From assembly GCA_043228905.1 (NCBI GenBank), contig JBHGNT010000015.1:12772001-12836000 (forward strand): a DNA stretch of 64,000 bases. The letters run 5' to 3'. A model generated the notes under the pieces. That model had not been told where the DNA came from. It saw nothing but the letters and a program-made list of their open reading frames with translations, and ran no database searches. Position 1 is the stretch's first letter, and the number at the start of each line of letters is the position of its first letter. The position numbers and the translations under genes are program-made. Positions 10,473 to 21,700 of this stretch are shown here, in pieces. Source of the stretch: Azolla caroliniana. Its lineage: Eukaryota; Polypodiophyta.

Positions 10473-10545
10473 TAACCTATAGCTTAATGGTAAGGCTTCA
10501 ACCCATGTGACACAAGGTCATGGGTTCGAATCCTTTTGAAGCCAT
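10473..10545 (+). other. tRNA-like sequence with exact A- and B-box matches, possible SINE
   Basis: TAGCTTAATGG (10480-10490) fits the A-box consensus TRGCNNARYGG. GGTTCGAATCC (10523-10533) fits the B-box. They are about 43 bp apart, as in a tRNA. The D-stem can form but the acceptor and T stems do not pair properly, so it is not a functional tRNA. A tRNA-derived SINE head, or a relic tRNA, is likely. Confidence 0.5.
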
Positions 10546-10596
10546 ACCATGCTATATCATGACACCTTGTTTTTCAAAGGTCTCAAAACCGAGATG

Positions 10597-11209
10597 AGCA
10601 TCGAGTTGTGGCACAAGAGAATTGGGCACATCAACCTCCAAAGGCTTTGAGCATTCGAGTCGAAACGAGTCGACCAAGTGTGTGAAGCATGCCAACTCGG
10701 CAAACAACATCGATTCTCATTCCCGAAGGAGAGCTACGTAAGCAAAGGCCTCCTCAATGTCATACATTCGGATGTATGGGGACCAGCTCAAATGCCGACG
10801 ACGGCGGATGCCGATACTACGACACCTTCATCAATGACTACTCCTACTACACGTGGAATCTTCCCGATGAAGAAGAAGAGCGAAGTGCTCTCCCACTTCC
10901 AAAAGCTCAAGGGCCAAGTGGAAAAAAACCCAATCGACACATTCGATGCCTACGATCAGATGGAGGCTAGGAGTACTTCTCCAACGAATTCATCTCCTAC
11001 ATCCAAGGTGAAGACATTCAGAGAGAATTCTCGTGCCGACACACACCCCAACAATATGGAGTAGCCGAAAGAAAGGATCGGCACATACTTGAGGTTGCAC
11101 GCGCCATGATGCATGAGAAGCACATGTTGAACTTCTATTGGGCCAAAGCAGCATCCACAACCGTCTATCTCATGAATTGATGCACCACTAATGGAGTGCA
11201 TGAGCTAAC
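10597..11209 (+). pseudogene. Copia remnant I: pre-integrase and integrase
   Basis: Begins with 'LWHKRIGHINLQRL', then 'VCEACQLGKQHRFSFPKES' and 'IHSDVWGPAQ' (finger and first Asp of copia integrase). It continues in other frames with 'HIRCLRSDGG' (second Asp), 'GVAERKDRHILEVARAMM' (Glu region) and 'YWAKAASTTVYLMN'. It is closely related to element K (12756-13600). It is truncated on both sides, at the right by an LTR starting at 11210. Confidence 0.8.
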
Positions 11210-11531
11210 TGTTGTGAACACGGCCATCTTGTGCGGAACAAATCAACACTCTCCTAAGGTGAGGATCATAAGTGGATGCAAGCACGGTAGATTGATGGCA
11301 TTAGAAATAGAAACAGAGAAACAAGACACCAGAAGAACGCAAGAGAGAGAGAGACCATTAAGCACAAGATGAACTATATTTCAAAAACACTCAAAACTAG
11401 GTTAGAAAGTCAGTTTATGTACTAATTGATTTAGGGCAACTTTCCTTCTCACTATTTACATAAATAGCCTAAACCTAGTGTGTACAAATGGAGACAATGT
11501 GAATACGTTCATTAGAGACCTGCATTCAACA
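11210..11531 (-). repeat. 3' LTR of minus-strand copia fragment M
   Basis: In plus orientation it begins TGTTGTGAACACGG and ends CATTCAACA. On the minus strand the polypurine-like ACGGGAGAG precedes it. It contains ACTATTTACATAAATAG, which on the minus strand is the same hairpin core seen in other copia LTRs here. No partner LTR was found. Confidence 0.65.
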
Positions 11532-11968
11532 CTCTCCCGTAATGGGCATATACATCGAAATTCTGTAAAAATAAATGTACAATATAGATTGATACAAAGT
11601 TTTTGAACAAATTGAAAATTTGTTCGAGTCGGTGAACTTCGAAAAACTAAAGGCCGAACTAGCTGAGGTTGGGGAAGGTAAAGCCTAACTTTGAACTATC
11701 GAAGTTGATTGTTCGAAAACATCCCAAGTGTCCGACATAATCGGATTGATTCTTCATTACACCCATATGGTGCCGAAGGGATCAAAATCGATCTGCTGAA
11801 AGACACTTGGTCATCCTATTTGCTGACATTAACAGCTGTAGATATCTTCTCGAGCCTGGTTTTCCCTGAAATGATGCAGTCCCGAACGATGTGATATCGA
11901 ATGTCGATGTGCTTCGAGGCGTTATGATGAACAAGTTTTTTCGACAAAGCGACAACACCCTGACTGTC
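11532..11968 (-). pseudogene. Copia fragment M: RNase H end, minus strand
   Basis: The minus strand from about 11965 gives 'DSQGVVALSKKLVHHN' and 'SKHIDIRYHIVRDCI', the C-terminal copia RNase H motif (D-[SN]-x-[SG]-A and H-x-x-x-K-H-I-D). A stop at 11816 and further damage follow down to the polypurine tract near 11540. The right end joins LTR sequence of another family, so the remainder of M is missing. Confidence 0.65.
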
Positions 11969-12335
11969 TAAGCCCACTGAGGCTATATTTGTAAATAGCC
12001 CAAAAGTCATATAAGTATAAATATGACTTAGGGCAATCACTTTATGTAGATGATGATATTGAGTTGTTGTACACTGAGTATGAGAGAGAGAGAGATACAA
12101 AACTAGTTTCTGTTGTAACCGCCGACAGGTGAAGACATAGAGCTCGAGGTCGTTGCCTCTGAGTCTCACATTGTATTCCTCCCCTCATAGTGATAGTTGG
12201 AGTCTGTGGGCTCCCGTGGTTTTTCCCATTTAGGGTTTTCCACGTAAACATCCTGTGTCATCTCGGTTTTAAATTTGTTCTCTTCTATTCCTTGTTGAAG
12301 ACTCGATTGTAGCCGAGCGTTATTTCCACACAACA
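11969..12335 (+). repeat. Truncated 5' LTR of copia element K
   Basis: It aligns by eye with the right two-thirds of the D LTRs (19770-20199, 41770-42190). Shared parts are GGCTATATTTGTAAATAGCC (11981-12000), TATAAATATGA, the 'GTTGTAACCGCC' segment, 'CTCCCGTGGTTTTTCCC' and 'AGCCGAG'. The left third is missing where it meets fragment M. It ends next to protease sequence with no primer site or gag, so an internal deletion removed those. Confidence 0.7.
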
Positions 12336-12338
12336 AGC

Positions 12339-13900
12339 ACCACGCCCTCAGAGAATATATGGTTTGTTGACTCGGGAGCATCCAACCACATGACTTCTCA
12401 TGAAGATTGGTTTCGGGAATTATGAAAACCCGAACGTCGTGGATATGTCGAGGTAGGCGATGACACGACTCATCCAATACAACATATCGGGAATGTCCCA
12501 TTCGGAAATGACAGTAAACAAACCTACCTCAAGAACGTATTGCATGTTCCTACTATCACGAAAAACTTCGTCTCGGTCGGCCAAATTGTCGAACAAGGAA
12601 TGCAAGTACGATTCAACAATAATGGGTGCTTTATCGAAAGAGGTGATTGAGTCAAAGCTCATGGCCGTCGTGAAGGCCGTATGTTTGTCCTTGAATTGAA
12701 AGAGGTAAAATTGGCCATGTTTGCAAAGGGCCTCAAAGTCTAAACCGACCTACACTTGTGGCACAAGAGAATTGGTCACATCAATCTCCAAAAGCTTCAG
12801 AACATGCAATCAAAAGGAGTCATAATCAGACTCCCGAACTTTACCGCGAAGGAGATTACGAGCATATGCAAAGCGTGCCAGTTCAGAAAGCAACGCAGAC
12901 ATCCATTCCCGAAAGAGCGGAATGTGAGCAAAGGGATCCTAGATTTCGTACATTCAGATGTATGGGGACCGGCCCAGACAACCACACTCGGCGGATGCCG
13001 ATATTACGTCACGTTCATCGACGATTTCTCCAAGCACACTTGGATCTACCCAATGAGACAAAAGAGCGAAGTGTTCAGACACTTTGAAAGGTTCCAAGCT
13101 GAAGTCGAAAAAACTACGGCTCAGCACGTACGCTGCCTTCGATCAGATGGAGGCAAAGAATATTTCTCGGATGAGTTTACGGCGTATCTCCGAAAGGAAG
13201 GAATCCAATGAGAATTTTCGTGTCATCACACACCTCAGCAAAACGGCGTAGCCGAACGGAAGAACCGGCACATAATAGAGGTAGCACGGGCAATGATGAA
13301 CGAGAAGAACCTGCCGAAATCATACTGGGCAGAAGCGGCGAACACGGCCGTATACCTCATGAATAGGTGCACAACCTCGGGAGTACACGACGCAACCCCC
13401 CATGAGAAGTTTCTTGGTAAGAAGTCGGACCTATCACATGTTCGTATTTTCGGCTCAATCGCTTATGTGCATATTCCCAATGATGCGCGACAAAATCTCG
13501 ACCCGAAGTCGGAGAAATGTATCCTCGTGGGGTACTCGCTCGAACACAAGGGGTACAAATGTTACAATCCATCTACCCGAAATGTTCGAACAAGTTGAGA
13601 TGTCGTGTTCGACGAGTCCACATCCTGGTACGCACCAGAGACAACTTCGATTCTGACTCCGCTCAAGCCGGAATATATCGAAATAGGGGCAGAAGCCGAA
13701 GATCGACTTATGCGCATGTTCGACGAAAGTCCAATCACAACCCGAATAAGTGGGCCATAAGAACCTCCGAGTGATCAAAACACATCTCGGCCGAGTCCGA
13801 AGCTGGACAAAGGGAAGGCAAAAATGGTGGAATATGAAGACGATCACTTCGACGACAACGAATCGACTCACTCCCTCGATATTGAGTTTGACAGCCTCGA
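12339..13900 (+). pseudogene. Copia K protease and integrase
   Basis: Protease 'WFVDSGASNHMTSHEDWF' (12360-12413) has an intact D-S-G-A. Then come 'KNVLHVPTITKNFVSVGQI', the pre-integrase 'LWHKRIGHINLQKLQNM' and 'CKACQFRKQRRHPFPKE'. Integrase shows 'VHSDVWGPAQ', 'CLRSDGGKEYFSDEF' and 'GVAERKNRHIIEVARAMM'. The C-terminal part holds 'VRIFGSIAYVHIP' and 'CILVGYSLEHKGYKC'. Stops at about 12423, 12648, 12741, 13209, 13596, 13758 and 13905 lie in one frame without indels. The contexts suggest earlier CGA, CAA or CAG codons. Confidence 0.85.
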
Positions 13901-13916
13901 CATCTAGACAAATGGA

Positions 13917-15607
13917 GTGAAGAAAGCCTTAGTATCCGCGAACAAAAAGCTACGCCAGTCCACCCGAGAGAAGAACCCCGTAAGCTGTTGCGGCTACAAC
14001 AAGTACATGATGTATCATTATGCCTTTATGATGAAGGTAGCGTCAGTACGGGAGCCGGAAACCTTTTCCGAAGCCATAAAGGATCCGCGATGGGTCGACG
14101 CAATGAATGAAGAAATGTAAGCCCTATGCAAAAATGAGACATGGGATCTCGTTCCTCACATTCCACACATGAAAGCAATTGGCTGCCGATGGACTTACAA
14201 AGTGAAACACAATGTCGCCGACTCCATAAATCACTTCAAAGCACGGCTCATTGCGAAAGGATATGCACAAACACATGGAGTTGACTATAAAGAGACCTTT
14301 GCTCCAGTGGCAAAGACGACAACTGTGCGGACCGTGGTTGCAATCGCAACAACACAAGGGTGGCACCTTCATCAGATGGACGTGAAGAATGCCTTCCTCT
14401 GAGGTAAATTAGATGAGGAAGTGTACATGATCCAGCCACCCGGCTTTGAATCGCGCAATCACCCAAACGCCGTGTGCCGACTCAAGAAGCCACTCTACGG
14501 CCTCAAACAAGCACCGCGTGTGTGGCATTCAAAGATCACGCAGTATCTTCATCAAATCGGATTTCGAATGTCAAAATATGATAATTCTCTGTACATCCGC
14601 AACGAGTCGGATAGCCCAATTGTCATCATCCTTTACGTGGATGATTTGGTCATCGGAGGAAAGGAGCTCATCGAGATTAACAAGGTCAAATCACTTCTCT
14701 CCGGCAGATTCGAAATGAAAGACCTGCACGAGCTCCATTACTTCTTAGGTATCAGCATAATTAGGACACCAGTCGGATAATGATCTCACAATGACACTAC
14801 GTCCTCAACGTATTCTACAAGTTCAGGACGGAGTGCAAACCTGTGTCCACCCTGCTTGACCGTAATCTCAAGCTTGATGTCGATTCTGGCACAGTCGAGT
14901 GCGAGCCAACTCTGTATTGCCATTTGATCGGCAGCCTCATCTACCTAACCATTACGCGACCCGACCTCAGCTATTCGGTCGGCCTACTCAACCAATTCAT
15001 GAGGAATCCGCGAAACCTTCACCTTGATTGTGCTAAGAGGGTACTTCGGTATGCCGGTGGTACGATGGATTACAACGTCAGATACAGGTCAAATACGATA
15101 ATTCGACTTGAAGGGTACACAACCGCAAACTAGGCAGGTTATAAAACGGATAGATGGTCAACATCAAGATTCGTCTTCTCCCTTGGTAGCGGAGCAATCT
15201 CATGGAGTAGCAAGAAGTAACTGACAGTTGCACTGTAGAGCACGGAGGCTGAATACAGGGGCGCGGTGGTCGCCGCATGCAAAGCCGTATGGCTCAAGCG
15301 TATACTAAAGGATCTGGGCGTACCCATCAAGGATCCGATTTGTCTATACTGCAACAACATGAGCAATATCTACCTGGTGCGGAACCCCGTATTCCATGCG
15401 CGGACTAAGCATGTCGAAGTGCAGTACCACTTCATCCGTGAACGTGTGCAGGCCAGATATATAGCCTTACACCACATCGGCATGAATCTACAAGTAGCCG
15501 ACATTTTCACGAAAGCCCTAGGTATCGACAAGTTGCGGCAATTCACGTCAAACCTTGACCTATCTATTCCCAACCAGCTGAGCTTGAGGGGGAGTACAGA
15601 ACAGTGA
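13917..15607 (+). pseudogene. Copia K reverse transcriptase and RNase H
   Basis: RT: 'RWVDAMNEEM' (stop follows), 'GCRWTYKVKHNVADS', 'FKARLIAKGYAQTHGVDY', 'MDVKNAFL' (stop), '[16 protein letters not shown]', catalytic 'YVDDLVIGG' and 'MKDLHELHYFLGISI'. One frameshift near 14780-14840 separates this from 'LIGSLIYLTITRPDLSY' and RNase H ('SSKK', 'STEAEYRGAVVA', 'YCNNMSNIYL', 'HARTKHVEVQYHFIRER', 'DIFTKALG'). Stops at 14118, 14400, 15130, 15218 and 15237 interrupt it. Confidence 0.85.
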
Positions 15608-15746
15608 ACAACACAGTCCTGATCGATTGATCGAAGCCGAACAAGGAGTACGCAACTGAAAAGCCAAACAAATGAAGTGCGAAGCGTTCCGAAGACCGAT
15701 CCGAAACAATTTTGTCGATATCTGGAAGTTGTGTTCAAAGGGGCAT

Positions 15747-16005
15747 GTTGAGAATCGAACTCAACTTCCCATAGAAATAGGTTTCACACTAAGCTCATGG
15801 ACATACCATGCTAGTCTTGTAAATAGTAGAAAGGGCCCTTGCCCTAGTTTAGTTGATATTTAAACCAACCTTTTGTAACTTTGTTACTATTGGATGATAA
15901 TATACAGTCTTCTTGGTTAAGAACTTTCTCTCTCTTTTCTCTTTGTTGCATAACACACACAGTCCTTCCGCTACATACAATCACTCTCATTTCTTTACAC
16001 CTCAT
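15747..16005 (+). repeat. LTR-like sequence after copia K, truncated
   Basis: It starts TGTTGAGAATCGAAC after AAAGGGGCA, has TTGTAAATAG (about 15809-15818) and a TATA-like GATATTTAAACC, then a T/C-rich stretch, as in plant copia LTRs. It does not match the truncated LTR at 11969, so K may be a composite, or this may be a separate solo LTR fragment. It stops where minus-strand gag of B begins. Confidence 0.5.
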
Positions 16006-17078
16006 TACGAATACCCTGTCGTAGTCGTCGTATTCGGAGTTGGTGGCGTAGTTCGTGAGTTGTCGACTTGTTGAAGCCAACTTGCTTCTTCTTTTTCGGC
16101 ACTCCTCGCAGTGGCCGATTTTTCCGTAATAGTTGCAAGTTGTGGGCCTCATTTGCCGACCTTGTTCGGCATGGAAGCTCCCTCTTCTTCCGAAGGTTCC
16201 TTGAATCATGGCTTCCGTCTCGTTGTCGAAGGTTTGAGTTCCCTTCGTTTGATGGATCGAATTGACCTCTTCTACCGCCTCGACCTCGTCCTTGGCCACC
16301 ATCTGAATTCGAGAAGAACATTTGTCCTTTCGATGTCTTGGTTTTGGTTTGGACATAGTTCTCTTCAACCATTAGCATTGATTGAAGGTCGAAGAACGAA
16401 GGAGGGCTTTCCCTCACCAAGATTGCCATCCTGAACGAGTTGAATCGTTATGCACGGCCGCCCAACCATACTTGAACCATCTCATCTTCGTCGACGTTTA
16501 TTTTGATGGAGCCAAGTGAGTCGCAAATGCTCTTGATCTTAGAGGTGTAGTCAGACACAAACATATCTTTTTGCGGAATGTTGTTCAACTCTTGTCGGAG
16601 TTGAAGCTTTCGGGTGGTCATGTTGGCGGCGAAAATTTTCTTTAAGTTCGCCCACGCTTCTTTAGGCGTCTTGGTGTCTGGAATGTGACTAAGCATGTGG
16701 CCGTGGACACATGTTGCCAAGAAATACATGACTCGACTAGCCGCTTGCTCCCATGTTGAGTAGTCGGCGTTCTTTGGGTCGGGTCGATTTTCTTGAGCGC
16801 CGTTGATGTAGCTCCAATAAACTTGGCCGACAAGGTATTAGTTCATCTTGTACTCCCAAGATGAATAATTTCTCCGATCTAGCTTTTCACTAGGGAGCGA
16901 GTTACCCATTTGTGTGTTCATGTTGATTGTAGTGTCTTCCGTTTTTGCTTTCCTTCCTTCGGTCATGTACACGTGCTATGTAGCGGCACTACGGTAGCAA
17001 GGTATTGGTTCATCTTGTACTCCCAAGATGAATAATTGCTTCAGTTTAACTTCAGTTTAGCTTTTCACTCTGATGCCA
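16005..17078 (-). pseudogene. Copia B gag, minus strand
   Basis: The minus strand from about 16966 gives 'MTEGRKAKTEDTT', then 'LDRRNYSSWEYKMN' (stop) and 'YLVGQVYWSYINGA', the copia gag N-terminus. Next come 'DTKTPKEAWANLKKIFAAN' and 'RKLQLRQELNNIPQKDMFV' (UBN2-type gag), a Gly/Arg-rich stretch and a CCHC-like 'CNYYGKIGHCEEC'. The element is cut at about 16005. A segment of about 35 bp near the start (16834-16870) is repeated at 17002-17036, next to the primer site. Confidence 0.8.
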
Positions 17079-17534
17079 TGTTAATAATTAGATGATTAAC
17101 TACGGGTTAATTAGTACCTAATTATGTGATTAAGTTAAGCGGAAGATTAAGTTAAGCGGAAGATTAAGTGATATGTGTGTGTATGTGTGTGAGAGGAAGA
17201 GAGAGAGGAAGATACACTTATGAATGATACAAGATGGGGGAGGAGTAACTATATTAAAAAGTATCATCAAATCCAAAAATACCCACAATGAGGTATATAT
17301 ACAACTCATGTGCAACGTTGCACATGTGTGAGTAGAATATAGGTACAAGGATGTAAGTCCTATATTCAATATACTTGGTAGTGGAGGATCTTGAATGTAT
17401 CCCCACTTACGTACAAGTACAAAATCCTATTTAAGGGTTTATAGTCAACACTCCTAACTAGATTCTATCTAGGTAACCACGAAGTTACATGGTTGACTAA
17501 ATAACTAAACTAAGTTGAGCTTGATCTCTCAACA
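17066..17534 (-). repeat. 5' LTR (17079-17534) and altered primer site of copia B
   Basis: In plus orientation TGTTAATAATTAG..ATCTCTCAACA. The adjacent minus-strand sequence TGGCATCAGAG is a one-base variant of the initiator-Met primer site. The LTR has a homologue in the opposite orientation at 47796-48278. Both contain a GA/CT-rich tract and the same ends. Right of 17534 only three bases (AAT) precede the next element, C. Confidence 0.85.
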
Positions 17535-17537
17535 AAT

Positions 17538-18102
17538 TGTTGGGAAAATGTTCCTCGAGTGGGAGGAGAATCCGACTGTCCAGAAGTTGCCAACAATCGA
17601 CGACTAAGGGAAGATCTGACTATTCGGAAAGTCGACAGTCGAAGAGTCGAAAATAGAGAGTCGACTGTTTAATAGTTCGACTACTATTATTATAGCAATA
17701 ATAGTAACGATATGTAGGAGTGGCTACAATTGTAAATAGCCCATACAATGTATTAGTATAAATACATTTAGGGAAAATGTGAAGATTGGTGTGCTTAGCG
17801 TGTATAGAGATTGTAGAACAGAAGTAGCATGTGAGCGTGTGAGACAGAGAGTTAGTGAGATCGGCACCATAGTTGTGTGCATAACAACAGATGCCAAGAG
17901 CCCTGCGTGGCTGATACACTTGAAGAAGTGTTATAATCTCTCTGTTGTATATCCACTATACATAGTGAAGCTCTGTTCCCGTGATTTTCTCCCGTTTAGG
18001 GTTTCCACGTTAAATCTTTGTGCACCATTGTTGTCCTGTTTTCTGTGATTCGTATTTCAGCACAGTTCCCTTATCGTGATTTAACCAAAAGATTTCTCAA
18101 CA
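17538..18102 (+). repeat. 5' LTR of copia C
   Basis: TGTTGGGAAAATG..TTTCTCAACA, 565 bp. It contains GGCTACAATTGTAAATAGCC (17722-17741) and TATTAGTATAAATAC, the likely TATA region. Pairs with 44721-45010 plus 46033-46304. Confidence 0.93.
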
Positions 18103-18105
18103 AAC

Positions 18106-18117
18106 TGGTATCAGAGC
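18106..18117 (+). other. Primer binding site of copia C
   Basis: TGGTATCAGAGC, three bases after the LTR; initiator tRNA-Met type. Confidence 0.9.
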
Positions 18118-18130
18118 TTGAGGTGTAAGC

Positions 18131-18900
18131 ATGGAAGTAGGTGTGAGTAGTTTCCCAGGTGTGATAGTTCTAAACTCACAAAACTATGCAGACTGGAAGA
18201 TAAAGATGGAAAACCTTCTCATCATGAAACACCTGTATGAGCTAGTCGACAGAGCAGATATACCCAAGGGGGGTATTGGAGTTGGATTGGAAACTTCTAA
18301 ATAGAAAGGCAGTGGCCACCATCCAACAATGCGTCGACGTAAGTGTCCTTCAGCATGTGGCGAAGGACATGAATGCCCAGGAGATGTGGCAGAAACGGTT
18401 GGGTCTGTATGAGAGGAAGAACGCGCTCAATAAAACCTCGTTGATGAGAAAAATCGTAAGGCTGAAATACAGAGACAATGAGAGCATCGTCGAACATATT
18501 AGCACGTTCATGGGGTATGTAAATCAACTTGCTACGACCAAGTTTCCCTTGGATGATGCAATGCAGGTCATCCTGCTGATGTGCACACTACTAGATAGCT
18601 GGGAGAACCTGGTGGTTACTCTCAGCACCTCCTGTCAAGAAGAGAACTCGTCTTTACAGACGGTGAAGAGAAGCATCCTAAATGAGGAGGCAAGGAGGAA
18701 GGACAAGGGAGTCCTATCCCAATCGGAGTCAAATGTAACACAACACTCGGACAGAGGAAGGAACCGGCAAAGAAGTCCACCAAGGAGAGAAAAGTCCTGA
18801 ACCAGATCGAAGTCCAGAGGTAAGCTAGTGTGCTTTTACTGTGGTAAACCTGGACAGTTCTAGAAGGAATGCCGACACATGAGGAAAGACAAGGGTGTCG
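18131..18900 (+). pseudogene. Copia C gag
   Basis: The first ATG after the primer site (18131) opens 'MEVGVSSFPGVIVLNSQN', then 'DWKIKMENLLIMKHLYELV'. The frame breaks at a run of G near 18270 and continues from 18276 with 'ALNKTSLMRKIVRLKYRD', 'ESIVEHISTFMGYVNQL' and 'PLDDAMQVILLMCTLLDSW'. This is UBN2-type copia gag. The zinc knuckle reads 'CFYCGKPGQF', then a stop, then 'KEC': the His is Gln, and the stop replaces one residue. A further stop is at 18798-18800. Confidence 0.85.
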
Positions 18901-19617
18901 GAAACAATGTCAAACCCAGGAAGATTCCTGATGAGAAGAACACTTCTGCCATTGCTACGAGCAATGAGGAACTGATGTTCATCTACGAACAGACAAGTGC
19001 AAATCTTGTAATTGAAGAATGCACTTGGGTGACCGATTCCGGGGCATCGTTCCACATAACTCCGTCGAGAGAGTATTTCTCGACCTACATAGCCGGAGAT
19101 CACGGTTATGTGAAGATCGGTGATAGTGGACAGTGTAGGATAATCGGAGTCGGAAGTGCCTGCTTGAAGACATCGACAGGGTGTCGACTGACTCTGAAGG
19201 ATGTTCGACACGTCCCCGACATAAGATTAAATCTGATATCGATTGGAAGGTTAGATGACGAAGCCTATAGTGGTAGCTTTCGAAATGGCAAGTGGAAGTT
19301 TTGCCGAGGAAATCTCATAGTGGCCCGAGCACAGGAAGAAGGTACATTGTACATGATGCATGCCCGACTATACAAATCGGAAGTAAATGTAGCAGCCGAC
19401 TCGGCAGGAGAGATATGGCATAAGAGGCTACGCCACATGAGTGAGAAAGGAATGCACCTGCTAGCCGACCAAAAGCTTCTACCAAAAGTCAAGGGAGTGC
19501 ACCTGGAGAAGTGTGTCGACTGCTGAGTCGAAAAGCAGAACAGAGCAGCTTTCCACACAAGACCATCGAGAAGAAGAGAAGTGCCACTAGAACTAGTACA
19601 CACGGATGTGTGCTATG
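18901..19617 (+). pseudogene. Copia C protease and start of integrase
   Basis: Protease 'TWVTDSGASFHITPSREYF' has an intact D-S-G-A. 'LKDVRHVPDIRLNLISIGRL' and the pre-integrase 'IWHKRLRHMSEKGMHLLADQ' with 'LEKCVDC' (finger) follow. A TGA at 19524-19526 interrupts. The frame goes on to 'PLELVHTDVCY', the first integrase Asp, and is cut at 19617 by element D. It resumes at 42196. Confidence 0.88.
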
Positions 19618-20199
19618 TGTTGGGATTTCGGTCCCTCCGGATGGGATCATGAGAACCGGATGATGAGTACCCGACAAGGAAGGCCCGGTGAGAACCGGAT
19701 GATGTAGGCCCAGTGAGAACCTCTCACCGAATGAAGGGACATATAGGTAAATATGTTTCTGAGAGGCCATTGGGGCTATTTTTGTAAATAGTCCTAATGT
19801 CATATTAGTACAAATATGATCTAGGGCAGACACTTCTATTATGATGTTTTTGTCATTCTGTGTGTTGTGGTTGTAACTGTTGTATAGAGAGTGAGAGAGA
19901 GATACAGAGATTTTCTTTGTTGTAACCGCCACTAGGCGAAGAGTGTGAGCACGAGGTTGTCGCCTCTGTGCCCCTTGTTGTATTCTTTTGACATAGTGAT
20001 AGTTCGGAGCCTGTGGGATCCCGGGGTTTTTCCCTCTCAGGGTTTTTCCACGTTAACATCTTGTGTACTCTCTTGTTTATAGTGTGTGTGCATATACTTG
20101 TATTTGCCCCTATTCCCATATTCGGTGGGGTTTTTGATTCTAAACGACACGATCTAAGACTCGGCTATGGCCGAGTAATATTCCGCGTATTTCTCATCA
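19618..20199 (+). repeat. 5' LTR of copia D
   Basis: TGTTGGGATTTCGG..TTCTCATCA. It carries GGCTATTTTTGTAAATAGTCC (19774-19794) upstream of TATTAGTACAAATATG. Pairs with 41617-42190. Confidence 0.93.
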
Positions 20200-20202
20200 A
20201 TC

Positions 20203-20214
20203 TGGTATCAGAGC
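20203..20214 (+). other. Primer binding site of copia D
   Basis: TGGTATCAGAGC, three bases after the LTR end. Confidence 0.9.
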
Positions 20215-20228
20215 AAACAACACAGAAA

Positions 20229-21053
20229 ATGGAAGAATCTTTCGGCGGCATGTTCAAGCTCACCGGCTCCAACTACTCAGTGTGGAAGTCGAAGATGAGG
20301 GACATGCTGGTGGTTAAAGATCTTTGGTTGCCGGTTCAGTTCGGGGACAAGAGACCAAATAAGATCGACACCACGATGTGGGAGGTGATGCACATGATGA
20401 CGACGGCTTACATCCGGTGTTTCATCGACATGAGCCTGTACAACAACTTCAATGAAGAGAGCAAGGCTCATGAACTCTAGGAGAAGATCGGCATCATGTT
20501 CCAGAACAAGAATGTCGTTAATTGGGTTTCGGTATTTCAGAAGTTAGTGAGGCTCCGGTACCAAGACGGCTCCAGTATGGCGGAGCACATGAATGCCTTC
20601 CAGGGGCTGATACACCAAGCAACCTCGTTGGAAGTACCTCTCGCCGATGAGGTACTTGCTCTACTCCTGCTCAGTTCCCTCCCGGATAGCTGGGAGACGT
20701 TAGTTGTCACGTTGGGCAACGCCGAGCCGGAAGGAAAACAGTTATCCCTAGCAAGGGTCAAGTCGAGCTTGCTAGATGAGGCAAAGCCCCCCTTACCGAA
20801 TCGGAATGAGGGAGACAAAGGAATCGGAATCCCCAAAACCGGGAAAAGTCGGGGACACGGTCAAAGTCAAGGGAGAGGTCCACTTGCTTCTATTGCGGCA
20901 AGCCGGGGCACTTCCAAAAGAACTGTCGGCATTTCCGGAAAGACAAGGGAACCAGCAGTACCGATTCGAAGAAGTCACCAGACCGAAACGGTTCGGATCG
21001 GTGAGGCCCGGACCGGAAGGGAACGACAACAATCACGGCAAGTGAAGAGGAAC
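20229..21053 (+). pseudogene. Copia D gag
   Basis: Starts 'MEESFGGMFKLTGSNYSVW' and 'KMRDMLVVKDLWLPV'. A TAG stop is at 20478. From 20496 it continues 'LVRLRYQDGSSMAEHMNAF', 'QATSLEVPLADEVLALLL' and 'SLPDSWETLVVTL', as in gag of C. After a frame change 20880-20930 reads 'CFYCGKPGHFQKNC', an intact CCHC knuckle. It is split at 21053 by element E and resumes at 31146. Confidence 0.87.
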
Positions 21054-21509
21054 TGTTGTCCAGAGGACAAAAATGTAAAATTAGGGAATTAGCAAACGCT
21101 GAGTCCGAGTATCACGGGCCACCGACGGCTCGGCTGTGCATTAGGGGAAAAGTTATTTAAACGAGGACCAGTACCTCAGAGAGAGAGAGAAGAAAAATAT
21201 AGGCGGAAGCACTAGCTTAGTCCCTCGTAACTAGATAAACTTGTAAGTTCACCGGCCATAGGCCGTGTTCTGTAATCTTTTCTGTCATAGTAATACATCT
21301 TATTTGTGCCCATTTTGCTCCATGAGTCTGTGCTTTGATCCATACCTATGAGTTCAACGCCGCCCACGCCTATCAAGACCTCGCTAGTGTTTTCTCTCTG
21401 AGCCCTGTCTCTCTCTCGACGCCTCTGTTATGAGCCTTCACGTACCACGCCCTTGAATACCGATAGCCGCAAATCTATCGAAGGTGTTCACCCAAAGGAA
21501 CGGGTAACA
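21054..21509 (+). repeat. 5' LTR of Ty3 element E
   Basis: TGTTGTCCAGAGGAC..ACGGGTAACA. A TATTTAA (21154-21160) about 100 bp in is the likely TATA. It is followed by a short GA run. Same length as the 3' copy. Confidence 0.93.
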
Positions 21510-21510
21510 C

Positions 21511-21528
21511 AATTTGGCACGCCCGGTT
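21511..21528 (+). other. Probable primer binding site of element E
   Basis: AATTTGGCACGCCCGG follows the LTR after one base. It is not the initiator-Met type used by the copia elements here. The matching tRNA was not determined. Confidence 0.6.
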
Positions 21529-21700
21529 ACAGCTGTGAGTGCACAGCGAACTTCGTTGAAGGTAACCACCAGCCGCCGTTACGGCGCCCTCTTGCACCAC
21601 GAGGTCTCAGCCACCCGCCCGACGCCCTGAGCCAGTCGAAGGAACTTCCGACTCGGCGGTCACTGACCAATCCTTTCCCGATCAATCGGAGGCTTGTCCA

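Larger units (their letters stand above)
11969..16005 (+). mobile_element. Copia retrotransposon K, internally deleted, plus strand
   Basis: It comprises a truncated LTR, protease, integrase, RT and RNase H. Gag and the primer site are deleted. Protease through most of RT (12339-14780) stays in a single frame despite about ten in-frame stops, nearly all explained by C-to-T changes. The 3' side has a polypurine tract at 15583-15594 (GCTTGAGGGGGA) and a second one just before an LTR-like start at 15747. Confidence 0.75.

Noticed and set aside
10473-10545. Functional tRNA gene
   Set aside because: A and B boxes match, but acceptor and T stems do not pair, so it is reported only as tRNA-like.
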